Made by a program: the position numbers and the translations under genes. The notes under the pieces were generated by a model. The model searched no databases and was not told the DNA's origin. It worked only from the letters and a program-made list of their open reading frames with translations. Of a stretch of 9,218 nucleotides of DNA, positions 1 to 6,805 are shown in pieces; within the stretch, counting starts at the first letter, position 1, and each line of letters begins with the position of its first letter. Origin of the DNA: Candidatus Limnocylindrales bacterium (GTDB lineage Bacteria; Chloroflexota; Limnocylindria; Limnocylindrales; CSP1-4); contig JAUSJS010000325.1 in assembly GCA_030647575.1 (NCBI GenBank), positions 1 through 9,218 of the forward strand, given 5' to 3'.

Positions 1-1184
1 GCTCGGCCGTGGAGCGCTTTCCCGAACGCGGACAGCTTCGTGACCTGCCCGCCGTACGAGGCGGTCGACGCCTGGCCGCCGGTGTTCGAGTAGACCTGCG
101 TGTCGAGGACCAGGACCTTGATGTCCGAGCCGGACGCGACCATCCGGGACAGGGCACCGAGACCGATGTCGAACATCGCGCCGTCCCCGCCGATGACCCA
201 CAGCCGCCGTTCGGCGTGGCCCGCCTGGTTCCAGCGTTCGCGGATGCCCATGGCGACCGCCGGCGCATTCTCGAAGAGGGAGTTCGTCCACGGCACGAGA
301 TACGGGTTGTACGGGTAGGTCGCGCCATAGACCGAGTTGCAGCCGGTCGCCGCGACGATCCCCATCGACTGTGGGCCGTAGACCTGGCGGGTGGCCGCGA
401 CCATCTGGCGGATCGCGGTCGCCTCGCCGCACCCCGCGCACGATCCGGCTCCGCCGACATAGCCGATGGCATGCTCGCCGAGGAGCAGATCGGCGAGTGC
501 CTTGTCGTTGCGATAGCCCTGCGGCGTCGGCGGCAGCGCGCGGAAGAGGCGCATGTCGCGGGTGAACCGCTCGAGCGTGCTCTCGCCGGTCGGCTCGTGC
601 TCCACCTTGTCGATCATGATCAGGGCGTCGTGACCGAGCGCCGCGCAGACCTCGACGCACTCGGCGCAGCCCTTGCAATGGACGGGGTCCACGAAGATCC
701 CGAACGCGCCGCGATCGAGGCCCTTGCGCGCCGGGACGTCTCCGTATTTGGTGGTCGTGGCGAAGCGAGCACGGGCGCTGGTCGCCGCGGCCGCCGGGTC
801 CGGCTGCTCGGCGGCGAACGCCGCGATCCGTTCCTCGACCTGCGGCTCCGGAACGACCGCGGCCAGGATGGCCGTGTCAGGACAGGCGGCCACGCAAGCC
901 ATGCAGCCGACGCACTTCTCGAACAGGAACTCCGGGATCCGCGGCGCGAGCTTGCTGAAATCGCGCGTGGCAGAGGTCCCGGGCGGGACGATCGAGCGGG
1001 CCAGGCCGGCGTCGGCCGGCAGCTCCAGGTCCGCCACGCCGCGCCGGTAGGCGGGCACGACGGAGCGCCCGAACTCCTCGACGTAGGCGCTCATGTCCAG
1101 CACGGGCAGCGCGGCCCCGAGGCGAGTCTCGTGGAGCTCCTTGGGCTCGCCAGCTTCCTTGACGAGCGGGGCGGTGTCAGGCAT
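1..1184 (-). CDS. porB: Pyruvate:ferredoxin oxidoreductase, ferredoxin-beta (delta-beta) half, C-terminus cut by window edge
   Basis: The visible 394 codons carry the electron-transfer and thiamine-diphosphate half of a PFOR, which oxidises pyruvate with CoA to acetyl-CoA and CO2 and reduces ferredoxin, or runs in reverse. Residues 91-101 hold a CxxCxxCxxxCP cluster motif and residues 170-180 a second CxxCxxCxxxC, so two [4Fe-4S] clusters are expected. The beta domain follows: C249 and C252 (SCAGCGEA) and C282 (TGCNS) fit three ligands of the proximal cluster. GDGAMFDIG (333-341) and YSNTGGQAS (365-373) form the ThDP/Mg site. The fourth proximal-cluster Cys and roughly the last 200 residues should lie beyond position 1. 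The ATG at 1184 has a GGAG seven bases upstream and overlaps the end of the CBS gene by 8 bases. Oddity: the family normally has this half fused behind alpha-gamma in a chain of about 1,170 residues; here it is separate. Confidence 0.93.
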   Translation of the reverse strand, partial: MPDTAPLVKEAGEPKELHETRLGAALPVLDMSAYVEEFGRSVVPAYRRGVADLELPADAGLARSIVPPGTSATRDFSKLAPRIPEFLFEKCVGCMACVAACPDTAILAAVVPEPQVEERIAAFAAEQPDPAAAATSARARFATTTKYGDVPARKGLDRGAFGIFVDPVHCKGCAECVEVCAALGHDALIMIDKVEHEPTGESTLERFTRDMRLFRALPPTPQGYRNDKALADLLLGEHAIGYVGGAGSCAGCGEATAIRQMVAATRQVYGPQSMGIVAATGCNSVYGATYPYNPYLVPWTNSLFENAPAVAMGIRERWNQAGHAERRLWVIGGDGAMFDIGLGALSRMVASGSDIKVLVLDTQVYSNTGGQASTASYGGQVTKLSAFGKALHGR

Positions 1185-1656
1185 CGGGGGCTCCGCTGGT
1201 TGCTGATTCAGGCGCGTCGGACGCCTTCGATGCCGACTGGCGGAAGGTCTCGGCGATGGCGTGGACGAGGTCGGTCATCGAGAGGATCCCGATTGGCAGC
1301 GTCTCGTCATCGTCGGCGACGACGACCAGGCGATGGATGTGCTGGCGCTCCATCCGGGCGGCCGCGAGGGCGATCGGGGTCGAGCGCTGGACGGTGACGG
1401 CCGGGGAGGTCATGAGGTGGCGGACCGCCAGGCCCGGCCAGTTCACCCACAGGTACTCCGTCGACCGAGCCCGGACCAGGTCGGTCTGGCTCAGGACCCC
1501 GACCAGCGAACCGGCGGCGTCGACGACGGGCGCCCCACTGATGTGGTGGCGGTCGAGCAGATCGGCGGCTTCATCGAGGGGCAGATTGGCCCCGATGACG
1601 ATCGGGTTGACGGCCATCAGCTCGCCGACGGTGGTAGGGCCGGTGGAATTCGTCAT
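1177..1656 (-). CDS. Two-CBS-domain protein encoded between the PFOR halves
   Basis: This 159-residue protein consists of a tandem CBS pair (Bateman module) and little else. CBS1 covers about residues 8-64 and CBS2 about 77-136. Each ends in the typical G(V/I)LSxTD element (SQTD 56-59, SMTD 126-129), whose Asp usually contacts the ribose of a bound adenosine nucleotide. The last 20 residues are a low-complexity Ala/Ser tail. No catalytic, DNA-binding or membrane domain is present, so it probably acts as a soluble nucleotide-sensing partner. Size and layout resemble stand-alone CBS proteins such as mycobacterial hypoxic response protein 1. The start has an excellent AAGGAG seven bases upstream and overlaps the alpha-gamma stop as ATGA; its own stop lies inside the start of the ferredoxin-beta gene. 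Translational coupling to both PFOR halves suggests it binds or tunes the enzyme. That role is inference. Confidence 0.92.
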   Translation of the reverse strand: MTNSTGPTTVGELMAVNPIVIGANLPLDEAADLLDRHHISGAPVVDAAGSLVGVLSQTDLVRARSTEYLWVNWPGLAVRHLMTSPAVTVQRSTPIALAAARMERQHIHRLVVVADDDETLPIGILSMTDLVHAIAETFRQSASKASDAPESATSGAPDA

Positions 1657-3629
1657 CGGGCGGCTCCTTCGGGATGGACGGTGCCCGCCAGGTCGGGAAG
1701 GTCCCCGTTCGGCATGCCAAGCGCAGCGCTGACGTCGATGAGGTTGTCGTAGGCGGCCTCGATCACCGCCAGGTTCGCGTCGACGACGGATCCGCCTCGC
1801 TTGCCGAAGAACCGGCCGAGCCGGGCCCGAACGGCGGCCATCAACGCATCGCGATCGAGGCCGGCTCGCGCCGCGAACGGCGAGACACGCAGGAAGACAC
1901 CGACCAGCGCGACGCCCTGCATCCGGACCAGGAGGTCCTGGCGAGGCGCGTGAGCGGCGGCGAGCGCGGCCGTGTCGAGCGCCGTGACGCGGATCCGGCG
2001 CGCCAGGATGTCGGCGCGCGCGGCGGCCGGGATCGACCCCCAGATCGCCTCCGGGTCGCGCTGGCTCGACTGGATGAAGACCGATCCGCCATCGACGAGA
2101 CCGGCCAGCGGATCGCCCAGCCCGAACAACGACACGTCGTGGAGGGGCACGAACTCGACCTGGTCGAGCTCCGCGTGGAGCCGGATCGGCTCGTCGGCGA
2201 TGGTCAGGTAGTAAGTCGTCGGAAGGCCCTTCTTCTCCGAGCCGTAGCGCGGGTAGGCCTGGACGACCTTGTCGAAGAGCTCCCCGGCCAGCGTCGCCAC
2301 CAGCTTGTTGGTGGTCACCGAGCCGAAGCCCCCGATCGACTGCCCGCGGAGCGACCAGGCGCCCGCGGGTCGCAGATTCGTCGGGACGCGCTCCAGCGCC
2401 AGCGGATGACGGATCCCGAGGACGGCGTGACGCTGCACCGGCGGCTCGCGCTGGGCGAGGCGATCGAAGACCGCGACGAGGTCACCGGGCGCAACGTCGC
2501 GCGAGCCGAGCCCGGCCGAGAATGACAGCACGCGCGGGACCATGACCCCCTCGGCTGCCGCGTCGTATAGCGCCGATCGGACCTCGCGGGTCAGCGGGTT
2601 GGCGGCGGCCAGCGGCTCGTCCGTCCGCTCCACGACCCCGACCGCCCGGGCGCGACGCAGGACGGCACCGAGCTCGTCGACGGGGAATGGGCGGAAGCTG
2701 GTGATCGTCACGCAACCCACGGTCTGGCCCTGCGCCCGGAGGTGGTCGACGACGGCGATGGCCGTATCGGCGATCGTGCCCATGGCGACCAGGATCTCGC
2801 TCGCGTCAGCGCAGCGGTAGGCGTCGATGAGCCCGCTCCGTCGGCCGGTCAGAGCGGTCCAATCGGCCATCGCGCCGGCCAGCTCGAGCGGGATCCGGTC
2901 GGTATAGGCGCGCTGGCCGATGCGGCCCTTCATGTAGCTGTCCTGGTTCTGGACGGTGCCGGTCATCAGCGCCTCGGCCGGATCGAACAGGTCACGGATT
3001 CGCTCGCGCGGATCGCCCACGAAGTCGTACAGCAGCTTGTCTTCCGGGAGGCGCACGTTCTCCAGCGTGTGGGTCGTCAGGAAGCCATCCTGAGCGACCA
3101 TGAACGGGGTCTCGGTCGCCTCGGCGACGCGCCGGGCAATCGCCGCCAGGTCGGCGGCTTCCTGCGCGTTTCGGGCAAACAGGATCCCCCAGCCGGTGTC
3201 GGCCACGGCCATCACGTCGTCGTGGCCGGCGTGGATGTTGAGCGCCTGGCTGGTCAACGCGCGTGCTCCGATATGGAAGACGACAGGGAGGCGCTTGCCA
3301 CTGATGACGTAGAGGACCTCCTTCATCAGGACCAGGCCCTGGCCCGCGGTGAAGTTGGTGACGCGAGCGCCGGCGAGCGCCGCGCCTTCCGCGGCCGATG
3401 CCGAGGAGTGCTCCGATTCGGGTTCGATGAAGCGCAGCGGCGTGCCCCACAGGTTGACGCTGCCGGCTGCCACCGCGGCCTGGAAGATCGCCGCCATCGT
3501 GGTGGACGGGGTGATGGGATAGACGCAGGCGACCTCCGCCAGACGAGTCTCGACATGGCCGACGGCTTCGGAGCCGTCGACGATGGCGGGCAGGCCAGGA
3601 TACCGGAACGCTGGTGGTGTCTTGATCAT
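1653..3629 (-). CDS. porA: Pyruvate:ferredoxin oxidoreductase, fused alpha-gamma half
   Basis: A 658-residue protein with PFOR domains I, II and III in order. Domain I has YPITPST (37-43), the acidic segment FIEPESEHSSASAAEG (67-82) that should supply the Glu activating ThDP, the FTAGQGL loop (93-99), and GARALTSQAL (121-130), where the Arg and Thr match the substrate-binding region of the family. Domain II spans about 265-395. Domain III (the gamma type) begins near WSLRGQSIGGFGSVTTNK (425-442) and contains YPRYGSEKKGLPTTYY (459-474). The chain ends about where the linker to the ferredoxin domain begins in one-chain enzymes, so the split is at a domain boundary and is not random breakage. 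Pyruvate is the likely substrate, though other 2-oxoacids cannot be excluded. The ATG at 3629 has only a weak AGG-type ribosome site. Its stop overlaps the CBS start (ATGA). It is the first gene of the PFOR trio, 100 bases after the protease gene. Confidence 0.94.
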   Translation of the reverse strand: MIKTPPAFRYPGLPAIVDGSEAVGHVETRLAEVACVYPITPSTTMAAIFQAAVAAGSVNLWGTPLRFIEPESEHSSASAAEGAALAGARVTNFTAGQGLVLMKEVLYVISGKRLPVVFHIGARALTSQALNIHAGHDDVMAVADTGWGILFARNAQEAADLAAIARRVAEATETPFMVAQDGFLTTHTLENVRLPEDKLLYDFVGDPRERIRDLFDPAEALMTGTVQNQDSYMKGRIGQRAYTDRIPLELAGAMADWTALTGRRSGLIDAYRCADASEILVAMGTIADTAIAVVDHLRAQGQTVGCVTITSFRPFPVDELGAVLRRARAVGVVERTDEPLAAANPLTREVRSALYDAAAEGVMVPRVLSFSAGLGSRDVAPGDLVAVFDRLAQREPPVQRHAVLGIRHPLALERVPTNLRPAGAWSLRGQSIGGFGSVTTNKLVATLAGELFDKVVQAYPRYGSEKKGLPTTYYLTIADEPIRLHAELDQVEFVPLHDVSLFGLGDPLAGLVDGGSVFIQSSQRDPEAIWGSIPAAARADILARRIRVTALDTAALAAAHAPRQDLLVRMQGVALVGVFLRVSPFAARAGLDRDALMAAVRARLGRFFGKRGGSVVDANLAVIEAAYDNLIDVSAALGMPNGDLPDLAGTVHPEGAAR

Positions 3630-3729
3630 GACCGCAGCCTGCCTTGCGAGGCCGCCTCGGGGCAGGGACAGGGCGACCGAATTCGGGGGCCGTTCGGCAC
3701 GGCCTGCCCGGCCGCGCCGCCGGTGGAGG

Positions 3730-4293
3730 TCAGACAGTCCGCCCCTCCACGATCGCGGCCGCGTCGATCAGGGCGGCCTCGATGGCACTGCGGAAGGCCG
3801 GCAGCGCCGCGCGGACCGGCCGGCCCAGGGCCCGCCCGAACCCGAACGAGCGGCCGCCGATGCCGACCAGCGAGCCGGCCAGGGGCGCCTCGCGCGTGAC
3901 CTGGGCGATGGCGATCAGCTGCCCGATCGGCAAGACGTGCGACGAGCGCAGGATGGGGGCCGCCGCCGCGTCGAGCTCTGGCAGCTCCGGCAGCGGGATG
4001 GTCACGATGTGGCCGACCGGGAGCCCGATCACGGTGTCGGTGATGACACAGGCGGCACCTTCTGGGAGGTCGAGCAGGTCCTCGAGCTCGAGCTGCTCGC
4101 AGCGTCTGACCTCGAGGACCGTGAGCAGGTGCGGAGGCAGGCCGAACAGCAGGCCGGCGACGGCGGACAGGGCGGCTCCGTCGTCCCCGCGATCCGCGCT
4201 GCCGCACACCAGCAGCCGGACCGGGCGCGCCGGATTCATGTCCGGCGCTCCACGCGGAGATCCAGGAAGCGCGTCGCGCAGGATATGCAGCAT
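3730..4293 (-). CDS. Hydrogenase maturation protease-like protein (peptidase M52 type)
   Basis: A 187-residue protein related to HyaD/HycI endopeptidases, which clip the C-terminus of the NiFe-hydrogenase large subunit after nickel insertion. Visible family features are the strand-loop LLVCGSADRGDDG (27-39, where relatives have GNxxxxDDG), D86 in VITDTV, and H119 in the SSHVLPIGQLIAIA segment. These correspond to the metal-sensing acidic residues and His of the family. GIGGRSFGFG (144-153) followed by VRAALPA matches its C-terminal part. Two starts are plausible: ATG at 4293 (GAGG seven bases upstream) and ATG at 4239 (GGAG eight bases upstream), which would begin MNPARPVRLLVCG. The later start fits the family's usual N-terminus better. 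GS replaces the usual GN, and no hydrogenase gene is in the window, so the substrate is unknown. It lies just upstream of the PFOR genes on the same strand and may share their transcript. Confidence 0.8.
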   Translation of the reverse strand: MLHILRDALPGSPRGAPDMNPARPVRLLVCGSADRGDDGAALSAVAGLLFGLPPHLLTVLEVRRCEQLELEDLLDLPEGAACVITDTVIGLPVGHIVTIPLPELPELDAAAAPILRSSHVLPIGQLIAIAQVTREAPLAGSLVGIGGRSFGFGRALGRPVRAALPAFRSAIEAALIDAAAIVEGRTV

Positions 4294-4341
4294 GGCCGCA
4301 CCTCAGTTGGCCCTCAGGTTGCCGCAGGATGGCCCGGGCGC

Positions 4342-4380
4342 GGACCGGCCGTTCGGCCCGAACTGCGGGCCATTCGGTCC
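4342..4380 (-). other. Nested inverted repeat in the CoA-transferase/protease spacer
   Basis: The 188-base spacer 4294-4481 contains no convincing gene. Here GGACCG (4342-4347) pairs with CGGTCC (4375-4380), and inside it GGCCCG (4355-4360) pairs with CGGGCC (4366-4371) around a 5-base loop. The result is a two-tier hairpin on either strand. No T-run follows on the minus strand, so it is not a classic intrinsic terminator. It could be a 5' leader structure of the protease/PFOR transcript or a processing site. Function is unknown. Confidence 0.4.
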
Positions 4381-4417
4381 TGCCGTCCGACAGCCCAGCG
4401 GTCTTAGGATCCGACCA

Positions 4418-4452
4418 CGGTGGACGTCGGAGGGGACGCCCGGCGTCCACCG
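4418..4452 (-). terminator. GC-rich hairpin after the CoA-transferase gene, possible terminator
   Basis: CGGTGGACG (4418-4426) and CGTCCACCG (4444-4452) are perfect 9-base inverted copies separated by 17 bases. The structure begins 29 bases past the TAA of the CoA-transferase gene on the minus strand. The stem is strong, but no U-tract follows, so termination here is only suggested. A transcript end would separate the CoA-transferase from the protease/PFOR group. Confidence 0.35.
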
Positions 4453-4481
4453 CGTCCCAACGCCGCGTGCAGGCCTGGCGG

Positions 4482-5753
4482 TTAGACCACGTGCAGGGCG
4501 CGTGCCTCGGCGGTCAGCCCGTCACGGAAGTCCGGGTGCGCGATCGCGATCAGCGCCAGGGCGCGCTCTCGCAGGCTCCTTCCGAACAGCTCGGCCACAC
4601 CCCACTCGGTGACGACGGTCCGCACGTGCGCTCGCGTCGTCACGACGCCGGCTCCTTCCTGGAGCGAGGCGACGATTCGCGAGGCCTTGCCGCCGGCCGC
4701 CGTCGAGGGCAGGGCGATGAAGGCGCGTCCCTCGCTCGCCAGGCCGGCTCCCCGGATGAAGTCCATCTGACCTCCGACGCCGCTGTAGAGACGGTGGCCG
4801 ATCGAATCGGCTACGACCTGGCCGGTCAGGTCCACCTCGATCGCCGAGTTGATCGCAGCCATCCGGCTGAACGAGCGGATGACGTGGGTGTCGTTGGTGA
4901 AGTCGACCGGACGCATCTCGACCATCGGGTTGTCGTTGACGAAGTCGTAGAGACGCTGCGTGCCCATCATGAACGCGGTCACGATCTTGCCCCGATTGCG
5001 CTCCTTGAGTGCCCCGGTGATCACGCCGGCCTCGACCAGGTCGACGATCGAGTCTGTGAACATCTCGGTATGGACGCCCAGGTCCCGCTTGTCGCGCAAT
5101 GCGAGGGCCGTTGCCGCCGGGATCGCTCCGATGCCGAGCTGGATCGTCGAGCCGTTCGGGACGAGCTCCGCGATTTGCTCGCCGATCCGGCGCTCGACGT
5201 CGCCGATGGGCACGGCCGCATGCTCGTATAGCGGGACGTCGCACTCGACCGCGAGGTCGATCTGCGAGACGTGGATAAAGCTGTCGCCGAGCGTCCTCGG
5301 CATCGCCCGGTTGAACTGGACGATGACCTGGCGAGCGGCCCGAATCGCGGCGTGCATCGCCTCGACCGAGGTCCCCAGGGAGCAGAACCCGTGAGCATCC
5401 GGCGGCGTCGCGTTCACGAACACCGCATCGAGCGGGAGCATCCCGGCGTCGAACAGTCGCGGCACGTCAGACAGAAACGCCGGGATGTACTCGGCCCGGC
5501 CCTCCGCGATGGCGGCCCGGGCGTTTGGCCCGATGAACAGGGCACGGTGGCGAAAGTGGGGCGCCATCTCCGGCGCCAGATGCGGCCCGGGGCCCTCGCA
5601 GTGCAGGTGCACAACGCGCACGTTGGCGAGCTCCGGCGCCCTGGCGACGAGGGCGTCAAGCAGGACCGACGGCGTCGCCGCGGCGCATTGCAGGTAGATC
5701 TGCTGGCCGGACTCGATGCCGGCGACGGCCTCCCCGGCGGACACGACGCGCAT
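4482..5753 (-). CDS. Acetyl-CoA hydrolase/transferase family CoA-transferase (4-hydroxybutyrate CoA-transferase-like)
   Basis: A 423-residue single-chain CoA-transferase of the Cat1/AbfT type. It should move CoA between acetyl-CoA and a carboxylic acid (succinate, 4-hydroxybutyrate, butyrate or similar; the sequence does not decide which). N-terminal half: VNATPPDAHGFCSLGTS (113-129) is the conserved substrate-pocket segment. C-terminal half: QLGIGAIPAA (205-214), then LGVHTEMFTD (225-234) with E230 as the expected glutamyl-CoA thioester nucleophile, then YSGVGGQMDFIRGA (323-336), the glycine-rich CoA loop. The end, TEWGVAELFGRSLRERA (382-398), is also typical. Length is normal for the family. 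No ribosome site precedes the ATG at 5753, but a TAGACT box sits six bases before it, suggesting leaderless expression. It follows gctB after an 83-base gap and precedes the protease/PFOR genes. Confidence 0.93.
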   Translation of the reverse strand: MRVVSAGEAVAGIESGQQIYLQCAAATPSVLLDALVARAPELANVRVVHLHCEGPGPHLAPEMAPHFRHRALFIGPNARAAIAEGRAEYIPAFLSDVPRLFDAGMLPLDAVFVNATPPDAHGFCSLGTSVEAMHAAIRAARQVIVQFNRAMPRTLGDSFIHVSQIDLAVECDVPLYEHAAVPIGDVERRIGEQIAELVPNGSTIQLGIGAIPAATALALRDKRDLGVHTEMFTDSIVDLVEAGVITGALKERNRGKIVTAFMMGTQRLYDFVNDNPMVEMRPVDFTNDTHVIRSFSRMAAINSAIEVDLTGQVVADSIGHRLYSGVGGQMDFIRGAGLASEGRAFIALPSTAAGGKASRIVASLQEGAGVVTTRAHVRTVVTEWGVAELFGRSLRERALALIAIAHPDFRDGLTAEARALHVV

Positions 5754-5759
5754 GGATCG

Positions 5760-5765
5760 AGTCTA
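5760..5765 (-). promoter_or_regulatory. Possible leaderless -10 box for the single-chain CoA-transferase
   Basis: On the minus strand TAGACT is followed by exactly six bases and then the ATG at 5753. This is the spacing at which a -10 hexamer (TANNNT) would start transcription at or next to the start codon. No Shine-Dalgarno sequence lies before the ATG, which agrees. The -35 region is poor (GATATG-like around 5784-5789). Confidence 0.4.
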
Positions 5766-5824
5766 CGGGTCGGCGACCGGCCGCATATCGGCTCGGGTCG
5801 GCGCTGTGCGGACGTAACCTCCGG

Positions 5825-5838
5825 AGTCCGCCCGGACT
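5825..5838 (-). terminator. Short perfect inverted repeat overlapping the gctB stop
   Basis: AGTCCG-CC-CGGACT forms a 14-base near-palindrome that overlaps the TAG stop of gctB. A 5-pair stem with a 4-base loop is possible. There is no T-run, so it is a weak terminator candidate. It would mark the end of the gct transcript just before the putative leaderless promoter at 5760-5765. Confidence 0.25.
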
Positions 5839-6619
5839 ACTTCGTGTAGACCCCGCCCGGGTCGAGCTCCTCGCGGATCAGCCGCAGCTCCTCGGCACTC
5901 GGGGGCGGCGTCTCGGCCAGATCGTTCGAGACGACCACCTCCCAGCCGATCGTCTCGCGCACGGCGTCGAGCGTTGCGCCGGGATGGAGCGAGTCGAGGC
6001 GCATCTCGCCACGCTCATCGAAGTGATAGATCCCGAGATCGGTCACGACGACCGTGGGTCCGCGGCCGAGCCAGCCGCCCTCGCGCCGGATCCGCTCGGC
6101 CTCCTCCGCCCCGCCGAGGTTGCCCGGCGAGGTCCGAAAATCGATCGCCTCGACGAAGCTCCGCTTGCTCTGGCGCATGATCACGAAGACCTGGCGGGCA
6201 TTGATCGCGATCTCGCAGGCGCCCCCGGAACCGGGCAGCCGGGTCTTCGGATGCGCGTAGTCGCCGATGACGGTCGTGTTGATGTTGCCGAACCGATCGA
6301 TCTGGGCCGCCCCCAGAAAGCCGACGTCGATCAGCCCGCGCTGGAGGTAGTAGCCGAACAGCTCGAGCATGCTGACGACCGCGGTGGCCCCCGTCACGAT
6401 GGTCGGATCGCCGATCGAGAGTGGCAGGCGGGCCGGGCGGGCACCGAAGACCCCCGCCTCGTAGACGAGCTCGAGATCCGGCGCGACGGTTCGCTTGGCG
6501 AGGTTGACGGCGATGTTTGGCAGCCCGACCCCGACGAAGCAGACGCCCTGGCCGGCCAGGGCGCGGGCGGCCGCCACGATCATCATCTCCGACTTGGAGA
6601 ACGGTGCGAGCTCGGTCAT
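5837..6619 (-). CDS. gctB: Glutaconate CoA-transferase-type beta subunit
   Basis: A 260-residue class I CoA-transferase beta chain, expected to pair with the alpha chain at 6806-7729 and transfer CoA from an acyl-CoA donor to a carboxylate. GVGLPNIAVNLAKR (30-43) is the N-terminal glycine turn. LVYEAGV (51-57) places a Glu at residue 54, the position of the catalytic Glu in the Acidaminococcus glutaconate enzyme. GAAQIDRFGNINTTVIGDY (103-121) and HPKTRLPGSGGACEIA (123-138) match conserved blocks of that family, and the C-terminus IREELDPGG also fits. The related steroid-ring hydrolase IpdAB is reported to lack this Glu, so transferase chemistry is favoured here. The acid substrate cannot be read from sequence. 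The ATG at 6619 overlaps the stop of the 60-codon ORF as ATGA; its ribosome site (AGG) is weak, consistent with coupled translation. Confidence 0.93.
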   Translation of the reverse strand: MTELAPFSKSEMMIVAAARALAGQGVCFVGVGLPNIAVNLAKRTVAPDLELVYEAGVFGARPARLPLSIGDPTIVTGATAVVSMLELFGYYLQRGLIDVGFLGAAQIDRFGNINTTVIGDYAHPKTRLPGSGGACEIAINARQVFVIMRQSKRSFVEAIDFRTSPGNLGGAEEAERIRREGGWLGRGPTVVVTDLGIYHFDERGEMRLDSLHPGATLDAVRETIGWEVVVSNDLAETPPPSAEELRLIREELDPGGVYTK

Positions 6620-6798
6620 CGGGCAACCTGTGCCTGCCCGGTGGTTCGTCCGTAGCTGGCCTGCGCGTGCGTCTGGTGACCATTTCCGACCGATTTGACG
6701 ATCGAGGCGCCGGATTCGCGCGCCTGGTGCGCAGAACCGACGGAAATCGGCCCGAATGTGTCGTACTCGATTGTGGTCGCCACGTGCACGCCGCTCAT
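6616..6798 (-). CDS. Small 60-residue ORF between gctA and gctB, hypothetical or gene remnant
   Basis: The ORF fills the gap between the two transferase subunits: it starts 7 bases after the gctA stop and overlaps the gctB start as ATGA. A GGTGA overlapping the gctA stop codon is a fair ribosome site seven bases from the ATG. The protein is hydrophilic with no membrane segment or cysteine. Its start, TIEYDTFGPISV (9-20), resembles the N-terminal motif of class II fumarases and aspartases (IExDTFGPIxVP), but the following WGAQT motif and the rest of that enzyme are absent. About 75% of its codons end in G or C, against about 89% for the 54-codon ORF nearby, which leaves room for a decaying remnant. 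It may be a translated linker that keeps ribosomes on the message. No function is assigned. Confidence 0.5.
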   Translation of the reverse strand: MSGVHVATTIEYDTFGPISVGSAHQARESGASIVKSVGNGHQTHAQASYGRTTGQAQVAR

Positions 6799-6805
6799 GG
6801 TGCGT

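Noticed and set aside
9..1397. 462-codon open frame on the plus strand
   Set aside because: It is antisense to the ferredoxin-beta gene, which has iron-sulfur and ThDP motifs. The product is Arg/Gly/Asp-rich with no recognisable domain, a common artefact in high-GC DNA.
2742..3899. 385-codon open frame on the plus strand
   Set aside because: Antisense shadow of the alpha-gamma PFOR gene, running on into spacer sequence; low-complexity product.
3626..4450. 274-codon minus-strand frame overlapping the hydrogenase protease gene
   Set aside because: Arg/Pro/Ala-rich and lacking motifs, whereas the overlapping frame has clear M52 features.
4329..5231. 300-codon plus-strand frame
   Set aside because: Antisense shadow of the single-chain CoA-transferase; Asp/Arg/Gly-rich with no domain.
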